A stretch of DNA of 64,000 nt, from NCBI GenBank assembly GCA_964023275.1, contig OZ029927.1, positions 12,958,722 through 13,022,721 on the forward strand, given 5' to 3'. This document shows positions 1 through 15,100 of this stretch, piece after piece. Position numbers and translations under genes: made by a program. Position 1 is the stretch's first letter. Each line of letters opens with the position of its first letter. Source of the stretch: Norana najaformis. Lineage: Eukaryota; Annelida; Clitellata; Crassiclitellata; Hormogastridae. Below the pieces are notes generated by a model. That model saw only the letters and a program-made list of their open reading frames with translations, was not told where the DNA came from and did no database searches.

Positions 1-32
1 TTTTATGTGTTGTGGTTGCCATTTTTTTGCAG

Positions 33-3000
33 AAACTCATTACTTCCGAGACTTCGATATACGACGTTATCCAGGAGTTTTTCTATCACAGCAATGAATT
101 GGTTCGAATGGCGGCTCTTGAGGTTTGATCTTAATTCTGTGTCTTATAAACTGAAAATGCTTATTATTCGTTAATTCATTCACTCATTCACTAGATACCT
201 TGTAGAAGCACTTCCAGCTCAGCTTTTGTGATGGAGGAGTGTTTTCGAGGTACTACATGAAGCGGAATGTTCAAACAGCATGCACTATGGGCTTTTGTGT
301 TAGAAGTACTGTCTTTTGCATAATCCTATAGACAATTCTGGAGTTTAATTTGTTGCTTGATTTCTAGCTTATTGTTGTAAATTAACGCATAACGATAACT
401 GTACTGAACTGTATGTTTGATTTGTAACATGATATGTTGAATTTTGGATCAATACAAGAGTCAATCAATCAATCAGTCATAAGCCTTGATTGTAAGCTGC
501 TTTGATTTCTCCAGGTGTACATACGCAGAGCATACACTGCCTACGAACTGAGCTGCATCCAGCACAATCGCTTGGAGAGTGGCCACTGCGTCACGGACTT
601 TATGTTTCTGCTGCCCAGTTCACATCCAAACAGGTCACCAGAACTTCCTTTCTAGATGGTTCTGCAGCAGTTGAAGCCCTGCATTAATTTCTAATTCTAA
701 TATTTAAGGTTCTTAAATTGCTAGTCATTTTACAAGATCTGCTTGTTTCTTTTGTTCGTATTTGAGATTTGGAAGAATTTTCTATAAGCATGCAGTTGGC
801 TAAATTAAACAATTTTAGTTGATTTATTTTAGTCATTTATGTCACATTAGTCAGTGAAAACTCCTTGATGGAACTTTCGCCTCTGAATGTAACATCCTGA
901 TGTATATTTCTCATGTAGTGTAAGGTAAATTTGTATACGCACGTAACAGTTTTATGAGCCTCTTTGAGACGCTCTAAAATGAGTCGCAGTGAACCCCTGT
1001 GTAGATGTTGATTTTCAACATACACGATTTTGATTTTGAAACATATTTGGCTGCCTGGCATTGCTTTACATTACATTACACCACATCAGATTACATCATG
1101 TTAGAGTGATTCTGCTCTTGTAGGTTGAGCGTGCAGAGGCAAACGTCGTCTGTTACCCTTCCAAGGGTTGCCAGTTTCAGTGATGATTCGAGCTTTGGCG
1201 CTCTCGATCAGCTTGTTTGCCAGAGAATGGGCGTCATGGCTGCTTTTGCATCATTTGAGGAATTCACCCTGTAAGTAAAGAATCTTGTGTGGCTCAGAAC
1301 GTATTTAACACCATGTTACGATACAAATTACGAATAACTGTACACATGCACATTTGCGTATACATGCTTTATGAATAACTGGCAGTTCATGCCAAAATAT
1401 TTGAGTGCTGTGTACATGTGCTTTATGATGCATCTTGAGCTGTTTGTAATTTCAGTTGCTTTAATGCCGTCTTGGAGCGATTTAATAGCCCGCCGGGAAG
1501 CCCCAATGATTGCAGGGGCTTTGCTGATCACACACTTGATAGGGTATGTAAAAGGTTAATTTTTTATTGAGTGCAAATCTTTCTTGATAAATTGTTTTGA
1601 AGTTCTGCTTTTACCACTTAATGATTTTTGTAGCTACGGTAAGATTATTACTCATTGTAAAAATTGCAACCAAGCTTGGCACGCTTACGATGAATATGAC
1701 AGAGCTTAAGCACTGATTTTTACAGATATATTCAGGAATTTGGAACTATTTGTCACCTGTTATTGGAACTTTCTCATGATTCTTTGAGGTGTTACTGTTT
1801 CATCTTTTGTGGAAATCAGATAATTACCTTATTTGGCACATTTCATTAATATATTCTGTATAACCTAATGTTTAAATAGAATTCTAATCAATGTCTTGAC
1901 TGATATATTTTCCAGAGTAAAGTTGATGAACCAATCCACATTCTCAACATAGCCATTCGATATGATAAAAAAGAAGATGACGATGCTTATGCTGCAACGT
2001 TCGAACAGTTCTGTGCAGAAAAGGTGAGGCGTATCTTAAAAATACCTGGTATAATTTGGTCTTTTAACCCTTTAGCCAGAATTTTGAACCATGGTACTGT
2101 GAGTTGCCTTCAGAGCAGTCTCAAATTTAGGTTTCAGTGTAAACCTTATTAAGAGCTCATGTTACCATTCTGCGTGAGGAATTCTGGTAGGAATTTATTT
2201 ATGGGAGCAAAGGGATGATCAGATGTGATGGTGAAATTTTTTTATTTTGAGCCTTTAGTTAGCACTTAAAACATGCTATATTACTATTATACATACATAT
2301 TTATAAATACATATTTTTACAAACATACATGTTTCTACATACATATTTATACATACATCCTTACATACATTAATTACAGGACTCATTTAACTTAATAACA
2401 GTAGTAATGCAGATGTAGGGATTCGTCATTTATTGTTAATTAATTTTCTGTAATTTGGCATTTACTGTTTTAGCGTCATGCTTTGGCTTTCCGAGGCATT
2501 CGTCGACTGACATTTGTTGTGCTTCATCGAAGAGAATTTCCCAAGTACTTCACGTATCGTGCAAGGAAACAAGTAAGATACATATTGTCAGCCATATGAA
2601 ATTTAAACCATGTAACAACTATGTATTTTGGCATTTTTATAATGTTTTTAAAATAATCACTGTTTATGATTGATTTGTTGAACTGAAATTCATAATTTTA
2701 CTAAACAGTTTGATGATGGAAATGGAATTGGAGATTTTGATTGTTGTTTTAGTTCATGGAAGATCGAATCTATCGCCATCTGGAACCAGCTCTGGCGTTT
2801 CAGCTGGAAATCAATCGGATGTGTAACTTTGATCTGGAAGCCATTCCAATTGTCAATCACCGCATGCATCTGTATTTAGGAAAAGCTAAGGTACGAATCA
2901 GTGCCAGAGCGAGCTGACATTGTACCATGTAATTTGAAAGAGATTTTCCCTTGAGGTGTAGCAGTTATCAAAGGGTTTTTGTTCTTAAATTCTTGATCTG

Positions 3001-5026
3001 CTAACGAGCCACCTGATATTACTCGATATCAACAGTGCAATTACAGTTACAATATGACATCAATAGGTTTTTGCTAAAAACTTTATTTAACTTTTTATAC
3101 TTTTTGAAAATGACATTTAGTGGTGAAATGTTGCTCTTAAGATATTTCTGGGTCACAAAAAGGATCTATGATATCTTTGATATCTGACCAAGAGTTGCTT
3201 TTGGCAGAGTTTAAGTTTCTTGGTTATCCTATATAGTTTCGTTGACTGGCTTCCATTGATTGAGAACCGGATGTAACGATGTACTGTAGTGTAGCTGGAC
3301 ATTTATATAGCTTCATTTGGATTTGATATTTGTTATGCTTTTGTTTTAGCAACTGACGAAGGGTCAGGAAGTGACCGACTACCGTTTCTTCGTTCGCTCC
3401 ATCATTCGTCATTCAGACCTCGTAACGAAGGAGGCGTCGTTTGATTATCTCCGAAATGAAGGAGAACGAACGCTTCTTGAAGCCATGGATGCACTTGAGG
3501 TTGCGTTTTCACATCAGGTACGATTACTCTTGTGCTGTGGTAAAGAGTGAAGTCTTAATAGAATTTTAGAGGTGTCATGCCAGCTGCTATGATGAGTCCT
3601 GCTATGGCAATTCTTGCTATGCATTGGCCCCACAGCCAAGGCTGGGTTTTGTCCACTGCCATTTGGATATGCGGCAGGGTGGTCTGTCAGTAACATGTTT
3701 GGTCGATGATCTTGTGGTTGTGAGTTCGACTCTGTGTAATGACCCTGGGCAGGTTGTTTGCACACACCATGCCACCAAGCAGAAGTTGGTACCAGCATAA
3801 GCTGGGAAGTAAATGGCAAGTCCCATGATGTACTGGCCCCGTGCCCAAGACCCTGGGATTTGTCCGTTGCCGGCTCAAGGGCCAAGAAAAGGAGAGCACC
3901 TCCCCTATGTATCACTTGTGGGATATGGTACTCTTTACATTGCTGGCTCAAGGGCCAAAGAGTGGGAAGTGAGCACTTCCCTTATGTTCTGGGACATGGT
4001 ACTCGCTTTTTTGCATGCCAGCAGATTGATGCAAAGAATAAGGTAACAACAGGGATAATGAAAAATGACATCAGCCTCTTAAGCTTAGGCAAAACTTACA
4101 GGTCCTGCCAAGTGGTTTGTGGTAAGGTAATGTAATTGATGTTATTACTTGTACAATCTGTAATAACAGGAATACTTTGTTAGTCAGTGCGATAATGATG
4201 TGTATGTTTGTTTGCCATTTAATGATGCCTGTGTTGTCTTCTTCTGCCTCTGTAGCCAAAGAGAACTGATTGCAATCACATTTTCCTCAACTTTGTGCCG
4301 ACTCTGACACTTTCTGATCTGGGAAAGGTAAATTAAACAGTCAAAACTTTTGTTAAATATCTTGATATTGTCATCTTTTGTTAGAGAAAATGTTAGTTTC
4401 ATCACACATAAAATGTCTCCAAAGGGCAACAGTTTTAATGCATGGCTAATGTTCGTTTTGTAGACTTCGGCTAAAATGTTGCTTGTTGTTGTATTAATAA
4501 AAAAAACGTATTTATTATTAATTTGCCTTAAATTGCTGAAAATATGTTGCACATTTTGTTTTTATAGCTGGAAGACACAGTACGTAACATGGTCATGCGA
4601 TACGGCAGTCGAATTTGGAAACTACGCGTACTCCAAGCAGAAATCAAGATGACTATAAGGTACTTTGTCTAATTTACTTTACAGTAATTTAAACGACTTC
4701 TGTATCACCATTGTCATAATAGACAACATACAACTCTTTGTCACTTCAAGATGAAGTGACAAGCCATTGTACATTGTTTGTCACGTACCTATACCTGTCA
4801 CTTTCATGTTACAGGTACGGTTGAGACAAAAGAAGTTTCAGGAAATGTTTTGCCACTTTTTGTACTATTCCACAGGCTTTATTGTTTCATCTTTTTTGTC
4901 CGTGCTTCTAACAGAATAGTGAAGACGGATGTGAAGATTCCAATGCGTCTGTTCTTGAGTAACGAGAGCGGTTACTACCTCGACATCAGCACCTACAAAG
5001 AAGTTCTTGACGAAAGAGTTGGACAG
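33..5026 (+). CDS. ACC central region, exons 1-11
   Basis: Exons: 33-122, 515-633, 1124-1270, 1456-1543, 1916-2023, 2474-2572, 2753-2890, 3350-3517, 4256-4327, 4568-4659, 4915-5026 (411 residues). This is the non-catalytic central region that positions the biotin carboxylase and carboxyltransferase units. Family motifs visible include [12 protein letters not shown] in exon 1, VRMAALEVY across the exon 1-2 joint, [11 protein letters not shown] in exon 5, [16 protein letters not shown] in exon 7, [18 protein letters not shown] in exon 8, [13 protein letters not shown] in exon 9 and [10 protein letters not shown] in exon 11. Exons 3-4 (LSVQRQTSS to HTLDR) match a part of the family that varies in sequence and are the least conserved. 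Exon 4 is read in the frame that gives [16 protein letters not shown], not the longer overlapping open frame. All donors here are GT. Confidence 0.95.
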
Positions 5027-6074
5027 GTTTGAATCATCTGTGTGTTTTCCGTGTACGTGGTCCTGTGTTTAATATTGTATGGCTTGTAATGATAAGTTAT
5101 TTTCAACTGCATTCATTTGTACAGACTGTGATAATTAACCACATACAAAGAGACCAAGTAATATATTTACTGATTTATTATGTCCTAACAACACCTTTGC
5201 ATGTATTAAATAAAAGTACTATGATATTGGTTTGTACTGTTTTTCAGACAATCGTTTACTCTGACAGTCTGGAGCTGATCTTGATGCAACTCAATGATTT
5301 AACTACACTAGAAACTCATCATAACATGTTTCATTATGAAACGTGTTCTGGCATAAGGCTTTGTTTTGTAGTCAGGAAACGGATCCCAGTTTTATTATGT
5401 TTTTCAACTTGGTGATGTTCTAATGCAGCTTCGTTATAGCATGCTTTAATTGATGTTGGATCCCAAAGGCAGGATGATAACTTATAATTATATAATTATA
5501 ACATATAGGCAGGATTATACTTTATACTTTTAATATAAAGGCAGGATGATAACTGCTAACCTTGTACCGTGGTTGCTGTTTAAAGATCGTTTATCAGGCA
5601 TATGGAACAAAGCAGGGACCTCTTCACGGCTTACTGCTGAGGACGCCCTATGTCACGAAGGATCATCTGCAGCTGAAGAGATTCCAGGCACAGACAAATG
5701 GCACAACCTACATCTACGACTTTCCAGAGATGTTTAGACAGGTATGATCAGGTCATTGCATCTGGTGCATTGTTTCTAGCAAAACACTTGACAGAAATTA
5801 GCGCCAGAGACATTTTGAGATAATTAAATACAAAATCAAGAGAATGATCAAAAAGCAAGAGTATAATCAGGTCATTGCATCTGGTGCATCGCTGCTAGCA
5901 ACATACATGATGGAAAACAGACATTTTGAGATAATCAAATTTAAAATCAAGAGCATACCAAATTTATCTCTGCTCTTAATATGACATCTTTATAAGCCCG
6001 TGTGGGCTTTATAGCACCTTTTGAGGTTTTTAGTTTCAAGATTCTTAAAAGGTGCTATATAAATAGTCCTACTC

Positions 6075-6132
<58 letters not shown>

Positions 6133-9100
6133 TGTGGTTATATTCAGTCAGATCACAAATGGAACTACATGTAATCAGAAATTTATTTGAGATTTTCTTT
6201 TGCACTTTATTTTTGCAACCAAAGGCACTGCGTACAATATGGAAGGAGTACCAGCAGCAGTTTGATATGATGACAGAGGAGGATATTCCTAATGACATCC
6301 TAACGAGCGTTGAACTGGTCCTTGACAACCACAATCAGCTGTGTGAAATAAACAGATTACAGGGCGAAAATGAGGCAAGTTGTGTCCTATTTCCATCTCA
6401 TTGAGTTCATTCGTTTTACCACAATTCTCTTTATTTTAGCTATACAGTACATAGGCTGCATGGGAGGATAGTCAATTATTCATGATGGCGTTCTTGATGA
6501 TGATGAGGAAGAAGAGGAGGAGAAAATGGTGAAAGAGTGGATGTGGAGGGTTAAGGTAACAGTGTTACAGTGGTGATGCAGATTATTATATATCATTACA
6601 AACATATGCATACATACATACATACAAGCACATATGTTGATGATTGGTTTAGATTCCTGTGAAAGAGAGATTGATGAAAGAGGTAAATGTAATTGAATTA
6701 CTTTAGATTGGAATGGTTGCCTGGAAAATGATACTGAAGACACCGGAATTCCCCAATGGCCGCATCATCATTGTCATTGGTAATGACATCACCTTCATGA
6801 TTGGTTCATTTGGACCTAGAGAGGATATACTGTATCAGGTACGTTATTATGACATCCTTCTTTGCTGTGCTTTTGTTATTTTTGGATACTTAGTTTAAAC
6901 TCTGGAGTAGGCCACATGGTTGGACTAGAATCATATGGACTTGAGTCGTGAAGAAGGACCCGGCTGCCATCATACAGCACAGAAGAAGGTGCAGGACAGA
7001 ACAGCATCATTGATATGGCTATGCTGAGCTGAGTTTGCCTCCAGGGAGAGTTAAACATGGGAAAGGAAACAAATACAACTTCACTGAAGTTTAAAACATA
7101 CGACAATTTAGTTGAAATTTAGGCATCTGCTTTTGTTCTGTCTGAATATGTGGTACGTGTTTATATTTCTCCATTTTTTTATATTTGTGGCAAGTTTTTC
7201 TATGCCAGCATGCCCATAAACATGTGATGGGACTTACTTGAGCCCCATATGGGAACATGAATACCGTGTGTGAATAAGGGCCCCATGTTGTCTCTACGTG
7301 GGCGCATTGTAGCAGGGTAAGAATCTCCCAAAGCTTTGGAGTTTTGTTGATGAAGGCATTGATTTTGGTAATATGTGTTATGATGTGCAGAAAGCATCTG
7401 AGATGGCGCGAAAGCTGTGCATTCCTCGCATCTACCTGTCGGCAAATTCAGGAGCTCGTCTTGGCCTGGCTGAGGAGATCAAGCACCTCTTCAGGGTTGC
7501 CTGGGAAGATCCCTCAAATCCGGACAAAGTACTAAACTCTTACTTACCTGCTATAGGTTTCTGTGATTTGGAAGCATCAGTTTTAAAATAGTTATTCTAC
7601 AAGGTTTGGGTAGTCAGGTTTCTTCTTATTGACAATTATTTTAATATATTTTTGTTTTATTGCCAGCTAATGGCTTACATCTGAGTTTAAGTTTGAGTGT
7701 GGCACCAATCTGTGTTAATAGCTAATTACTTGTCACGAACAGGGTTTAACTGCAATTAATAACTCCTACTAGTGCATGTAAATGCTTTCCGTTAGCAGTC
7801 AGTTATATGTACCTGCATTTCATAAGCAGCTGTGTTTCAAGCAGTCAATTATATGTATCTGTATTTCATAAGCAGCTGTGTTTTACTTTTAACAGTTCCA
7901 CATAACAGTGTTTTGTTCGCAATTAGTGTGTCCAAAATACCCAAGAACATCCTTATAGCACACTTTATTATAACACGAATTCTGATATCTGCCTCACTGC
8001 CATGTGTACAGTACTTTAAAATGTTCTGCAAAAGCACCAGATAAAAGCCAGGTCACTGTATATAATGCTACATTAGTGGTTGCTGAAGTCCTTGTGCTTA
8101 TTGGCTGCAGGGCTTCAAGTACCTCTACTTGAGTCCAGATGACTTCAAGAAAGTGAGCGCAATGAATTCAGTTCAGGCAGAACTTATTGATGATGAGGGG
8201 AGTGCACGTTACAAGATTCTGACAGTTATAGGTAAGTGCATGATGAATTCAGTCTTGGCTATGAGTTATGGGAACTGTGAATATCGCGATTGCCTTGAAA
8301 ATACTGTTTAATTTACATTTCTGTGATCAGAGGAAAAATTTTGGCTTAATGCTGATGTCAGTGTCTGTGTGATATAGGATGCACCATTTAGGTGGCTATC
8401 AAACAGGTCTGAAGAAAACAGTCTTCCCTTGCTTGTGATTAATTTTTGCTTTGACTATATTCAACATACATTTTCAGCCTGTTGTAAGTTCATGTCTGTT
8501 TAGATCAGTTAGGAAGCCATGATTGTGTTCAGCACCTTTGAGAGGTTTTTAAAAGGTGCTGTATAAGTTTTGTCATGCATATGTGCATATATATACTGAT
8601 GCATACATATTTACTGATGCATACATATATACTGATGCATACATATATACTGATGCATACATATATACTGATGCATACATATATACTGATGCATACATGT
8701 ATACCAAAAGGTTTGCAATTGTGTGTAATACTTGTATGCTTCCCATAACCAGGCCAGGAAGATGGAATTGGAGTGGAATGTCTGAGTGGCTCCGGAATGA
8801 TTGCTGGAGAAACATCGCGTGCATATGATGAAATTCCGACGATAAGTCTGGTGTCGTGCCGTGCTGTCGGAATCGGAGCGTACCTGGTTCGACTGGGCCA
8901 AAGAGTTGTTCAAGTTGACAATTCCCACATAATTCTGACTGGAGCCAGTGCGCTCAACAAGGTAAGGCACACTTCTCCTTCAGAATGTTGGTCAATTTTC
9001 CCCTGAAAATACGTATGTTTCTAAGAGAGACGGCTCAAGAAGCTTTTTCAACTCTCATTAAATAGCACCTTTTCACATCTGTTAAATAGCCAAGTTTTAG

Positions 9101-12100
9101 TGCTTTTATTTAGCATTTTTAAATTACATTACATCACATCTTTTTTGGCATCTGTTAGATAGCTGAGTCTTAGTGCTTTTGTAAAAGGCACTGAATAAAA
9201 GCCATGGACTTTACATTATGTTACACTACAAGCGTGCGTGGCACACTTGAAATGCCGTATTTGTATTGGTATATAAGATCTCACCAAAGCACATGAACAG
9301 TTACTATGCAAACTGATTATATCAGTTAAAATCTCGGTAATTTTTTTATAACAAAAGGCAATTTGTGCTGAGCATTGGCCTCCATGCACCTTGGAATTAA
9401 TCTGTTGTTGGGTTTTGGTTTTTGGGAGACTTTTTCATGAGAGCTTGCATGTATAGATATTTCATTACAAGTATGATAGCATGAGATTATTTTACATGAA
9501 GTTTTGTTGTTACGTAGGTTCTTGGTCGAGAGGTTTATACGAGTAACAATCAGTTGGGTGGAATACAGATCATGCACAACAATGGTGTGTCGCACGCTGT
9601 GTCGCCTGACGACTTTGAAGGAGTCCACATCATGCTACAGTGGCTTTCCTACATGCCTAAAGTCAGTAACTGAACTGTTGATTTGGCTAAGTTTTGTCTT
9701 CATACCTCACTTTTTATGCTAGCTTTCTTTGGTGTAACAGAGAGCTAACTAACGTTCATGTTTCTCACCTTTATTGGTACCAAACTTTAGATGTCTCTTC
9801 CTGTGCAAGTTCCATTTGCCTTATCTTTATCCCATGACTGAACACTTTGTTTCCCAGTTGACAGTTGCATATTTGACTGCCTTCTTGATTTACTCATGTT
9901 GCTGATAAGCAGACTGATATTGCATATAGTACTTGATATTCAATTCGTTTGCTTTACTTGAACAAATGCATGTTTGTAAATAAATTTTTATACGATTAAT
10001 GTTATTATATCAGTATGAATCAAGGAAATTTTGTAATGCTACCATGCAAAATGTACAGCGGAACTGAATGTGCTGATTCGGAAAATGTGGCTTATACTGA
10101 TTTAGCCGTCAAACTGTAAAGTGTTCATGGTTTTCTAGTGTAAAGATGGACCGATGGCTGTGCTGCCTGTCATTGACCCTGTTGACCGGGAGATTGATTT
10201 CGTGCCAACTAAGGCCCCGTACGACCCACGCTGGATGCTGGCGGGAAGACTGAACCCGGACAATGCTGAACTGTGGCAGAGCGGTTTCTTTGACAAGGGA
10301 TCGTGGATTGAGATCATGGCCCCTTGGGCACAGACCGTGGTCTGCGGAAGAGCCAGGTCAGACCAGACTACATCGTCATCTTATTTATTTTTGTATTTAA
10401 AGTACTTATTATGCCCGCAAAATTAATAAATCTGTATCTGAGGTATGAATCTGATGGTGTTTGAAGTTTATGAAGCTTATTAAAAAGCATTTTCGTTTTT
10501 TTCTGCATGTTTCCACATAACTTAATAACTTAATCAGAATGTCAACAAAGTAAAACAACAAAAAAGCAGAACAAAGACTGAAACAAACTGAAATGTCAAT
10601 ACAGATTTCTTTAATCTTATTTAGATGCAAATTGTAATGACATCATTGATAGAGAACAGATATCTGGATGACAGTCGTAATCGTAATCTTGAGATTTCTA
10701 CAGCATCAACAGAGAGCTAAGTCGTTGGATTCGTTCACAGATGCTCGGTCAAAACAACGGGTAGGATCAGGTTCTGTTCCAGGTCAAGATCCAAAGGTCA
10801 GGCTGGTAGACAGTCGGTCCATCTTTCTGGAATAGGTTGCCTTGTAATGTACGAAATGAATTCCTTGGTATTTCCCTTCCTCTGTTTTGTCAATGCTATA
10901 AACCCATTCTGCTTGATTGTGGTTTTGCATTTTCAGGTCAGGAGCACGTCAGTGAAGTTTCTTTTGAAGCGGCATTTTAAAAATTGGTGATTACAATTAT
11001 AACTACTTAAGAATATGCAACATTTTTGTTGTTGTTTTTTAGGCTTGGTGGTATTCCACTTGGGGTGATTGCTGTTGAAACTCGGACTGTTGAGCAGAAC
11101 ATCCCGGCAGATCCAGCAAATCTTGACTCGGAAGTCAAGGTTGGTTATAATAGTTCAGATTTTTTTAAATTTTCCGCTATTGCTGTCATCGCTGAGATGC
11201 TTTAAAATGCACCATTTAAGTCTGATTACTTTTCACTAGTGCAACCAAGTGTGGTCATAAACAAAAATGAGGAAAAACCTTGAAGGAACAAATTAATTCT
11301 TCATTGTCTGGCTTTACTTTGATGCCCTTAGCTGTGGGCACATTGATACATTCATTTGATTTCTGAGCTCGTGTGAGTCAAGTGGGACCCAAATGTAAGC
11401 TCCTGACCCAGTGTTACTCCAATTGCGTTATTGACTGCCTACTTGATGTACTTATGTTGCCGATGAGCAGGCTGATATTGCATACTTGGTATTGAGTACA
11501 TTCGCTTTATTTGAACAAATGCACATTTGCTATTGGTTGATATTATTAATATTGTTGACTGACTAACTTACAGGTGATACAACAGGCAGGGCAGGTCTGG
11601 TTCCCAGACTCATCTTACAAAACCGCTCAAGCGATTAAGGATTTCAACCGTGAACAGCTGCCACTGATGATCTTTGCCAACTGGAGAGGATTTTCTGGTG
11701 GCATGAAAGGTAGGTTTTAATGTTAAGTGTATTCAGTGGAAATTTGAGAAACTAAATGAATGTGAATGTAAGGTACAAAATTATTTAGATATATATTGTA
11801 ATTGTAATTTGTAACTTCTGACGCACTGGTGTCTAATGCACAAGGCATCAACTGATGGCACACCAAAGCCGAACCGCAATCTAGTCAATATCCAGGTGAG
11901 TCCACTAGATAGAGAGATAACCTATGGTGGATAAGCAATTTGTAAATTGTAAGTTTTAATTTGAGAATGAAATGACACAAGCGACTGAGCAGAACAAACA
12001 GACACAAGGAGGGAATTCCAAAATTTAGGTCCAGCAATCGAAAAGCCATTTCACCAAGAACAGTTCTAGTCTTGGTTTGACCTGAAAAAGACACAGATGA

Positions 12101-15100
12101 CCTTGTAGAATAATGGTAAATATGAGAAGTAAGGACAGATTTTAAGTATTTTATGTAAGTTATATGATGTAATGCAGTTTGCATTATTGCTGACGAATAA
12201 TGTAGAATTTGAATCGTGTATTCTACTTCACAAAGGAATTCTTTGTAATTTATAGCAGAGCTTTTGTAAGAAAAGGTACAGATGAAGGATCTGAGTGATA
12301 TTAAAATGATATGTATTTTTTTGCAACAGACATGTTTGACATGATCGTGAAATTTGGGTCATACATCGTCGACGGTCTGAGAGAGTATCAGCAACCTGTT
12401 CTGATTTACATTCCACCGTTTGGGGAGCTGAGAGGAGGCGCCTGGGTTGTTCTTGACCCAAAAATCAACCCTGAGTACATGGAAATGTATGCTGATAAAG
12501 ACAGCAGGTGAGCAAGGAATTCAGTCAACTTAGTCCTCGTCAAATTATGCCGATTTATGACACATTGCTTTTGACATGTGTCGTTATCTTTCTACTTAAT
12601 TGCAATATAATAAAGCATTTTAATACAGTATGTTTGAGAAGTTCTTTTAAGGATGCTGACCTGAGATGAATTTGTAATTGATGAAATATGAACATCTGAT
12701 GATTATTAATTAATGATTAAGATTCAGATATGTACTTACATATATCATACACAAATGCATACACACATGCATGCATATATAAGCTAGTTGGAAAGTGATT
12801 CTCTCCTATCAGTTGTAGCTGTAACTGTAAAGAGCATTTATAAAGCACTATCTCTCAGATGATCTCATCTGTGTCCATAGGGGTGGCATTCTGGAGCCAG
12901 AGGGAACAGTTGAGATCAAGTTCCGGTACAAAGATCTGAGCAAAGCAATGCATCGTCTGGATCCAATCTGCATCAGCATCAAGGAGCGGCTGATGGCTCC
13001 CGACCTGCTGCCGAAGGACAAGAGCAGCCTCGAGAAGCAGATGAAGGAACGTGAGGAACAGCTGATGCCCATCTATCACCAGGTGGCGATCATGTTCGCA
13101 GATCTGCACGACACCGCCACTCGGATGCAAGAAAAGGGCTGCATCAACGTAAGCAGATCGCTCTTTCTTAGTGTTTCTTGTGAAAGATGTTCTTTTGTGG
13201 ATTTATTTGTAAGTTCTGTGCATGGAGCTCGTCTGAGAATGTGCTGTCAGCTTTCTATTAGCATCCTAACACTGTGGTAACCATCAAGAAGGGCTGCTTT
13301 TATGCATTTCACTATGTATTATGAAATCTGTATATATTTATATATTTATACATTTGTTTGTATGTATATATATATATATATATACTAGTAAATATATATA
13401 TATACACATGGACTTAATAAATACAAATATGTGTATATAGATTGGTGTATATGTATGTAGTCTAGTGATTAACCATTATTGAAGTGGAGAAAAACCTAGG
13501 TGCTTGCTCATTTATTATGTGCACATGTTATGGATGGATATTTAATCCGAGTAACTGAAATTGGTCCTGTTGGCAGTCAGGATCATTTTGCCCAGTTGGG
13601 AAAATGGGTGTAGCAGTAAACTTGGAGTTGACATTTATCTGGGTTTTTTTCAATATAGTTTTCTGTATTTTGCTAAAAATTCTTGATTATTTTCTAGTTT
13701 TGTGTTGCGCCTAAATGCAACATGGTGAAACGTGACTGATTTTCCTGGGTCTTATCTTTGTAATATTTATTGACTTTCTGTTGAACTTCGTGACCCTATA
13801 AGACATATCAGCTGATGCCTTGCTTGTGTATGGGGTAGTGTTAGAAAAGCATGTAACCATTTTTATGGCATTGGGATCAGCTTGTGGCATCTGGAATTAG
13901 GGATATTTTTGTTCTGAATTATGTTATCCCTTCTTTCAAGTCCTGTATGATCTGTACCTCCAAGTTTAGATGTGATGGTATGGTATTTCAGCTATCAATT
14001 AGTAATAAGTATAATGAGGTATGTATATTTGCTGTTGTTAAGGTTGTGAGCTAGTTAGCGCAGAGCATAGCTACTGAACTGTGTTGCTTTTAGTATCAGG
14101 TACTGGTTGTCATGAAACAGATGCACTGGGAAGTTTCCTCTTCTTATGACATTTTATATGACACTACGTTTGAAATTTCTTAAAACAAGATGACAACTTT
14201 CAGCTAGATTTTATTTTGAAGTGCCTTTTTACCATTTTCTCATAGCACTTGACCTTCTTCATTCAAGTTTTTGTTATAAAACTTCCAAGTTTTTATATCA
14301 TGAACTCAGTTGTTACTGCTATTACAGTACAGCAGAAATTTAGGATTTATTCCCAGCTTTTCAATATGGGCTTCGTTAGAACAACACAGTTTAAATGTTA
14401 AAATGTCACAAGTTATTATGTGTACTCAGAATATAAGACGTTTGTCTTGACGCTTGTACTTTAGAAATGCTTTTCTGTAGCGTTTCATCACTTTTAACAG
14501 TTTGCTTCAAGTGCGTTGCTGCTGTAAACCTTCTTCTATGCTCATTACATCTCTTCATGTTCTTCCTCTTTTTGATGCCAAGTCATTTCGGGACATGTGT
14601 TTGATTTCACTCAATTTTGCTTATATTAAGACACTTTGTAGAGGTCTGTCATGCTTCATTGCCCGTCAGAGATTCCTCAAAGGTGGTATATAAATGTCCA
14701 GATACATACTGGTACATACATATACACATGCATACGTGCATACATGTGTGCAGTCTGCCTTGTTTTTAGATACCCATTTTCTTTTTCAAAAGCTGATTGT
14801 GTTGTGTTAGAATGCTGTGGCTTGTGCGGTTGTCCTCTTGAAGCATGACACAAGAACACAAAATGCCTGTTAAATGCTGTATTGGCTTCTTTTGGAGCTT
14901 TGAAGTACTTTTAAAACCCTTTGTTAGGTTAGTTAATCTAATCTAATTCTAATCTGGGAATTTCTTTAGTGCCCCTGTAATATGAGATTTATCTTAGATT
15001 ACTAAATCTAATCTAAGCTCGATCTAATCTGAAAACTTCTTTAAGACCACTGTAATAATATGCAAGGCATTTATCAATGGTGATGATGCAAAGACAAACG

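Noticed and set aside
3514-4135. Open frames in ACC intron 8
   Set aside because: They overlap a SINE copy and have no similarity to ACC exons; exon 8 joins exon 9 in phase without them.
5246-5415. Alternative ACC exon after TTTTTCAG
   Set aside because: The start resembles exon 12 by chance; the following frame has no carboxyltransferase sequence.
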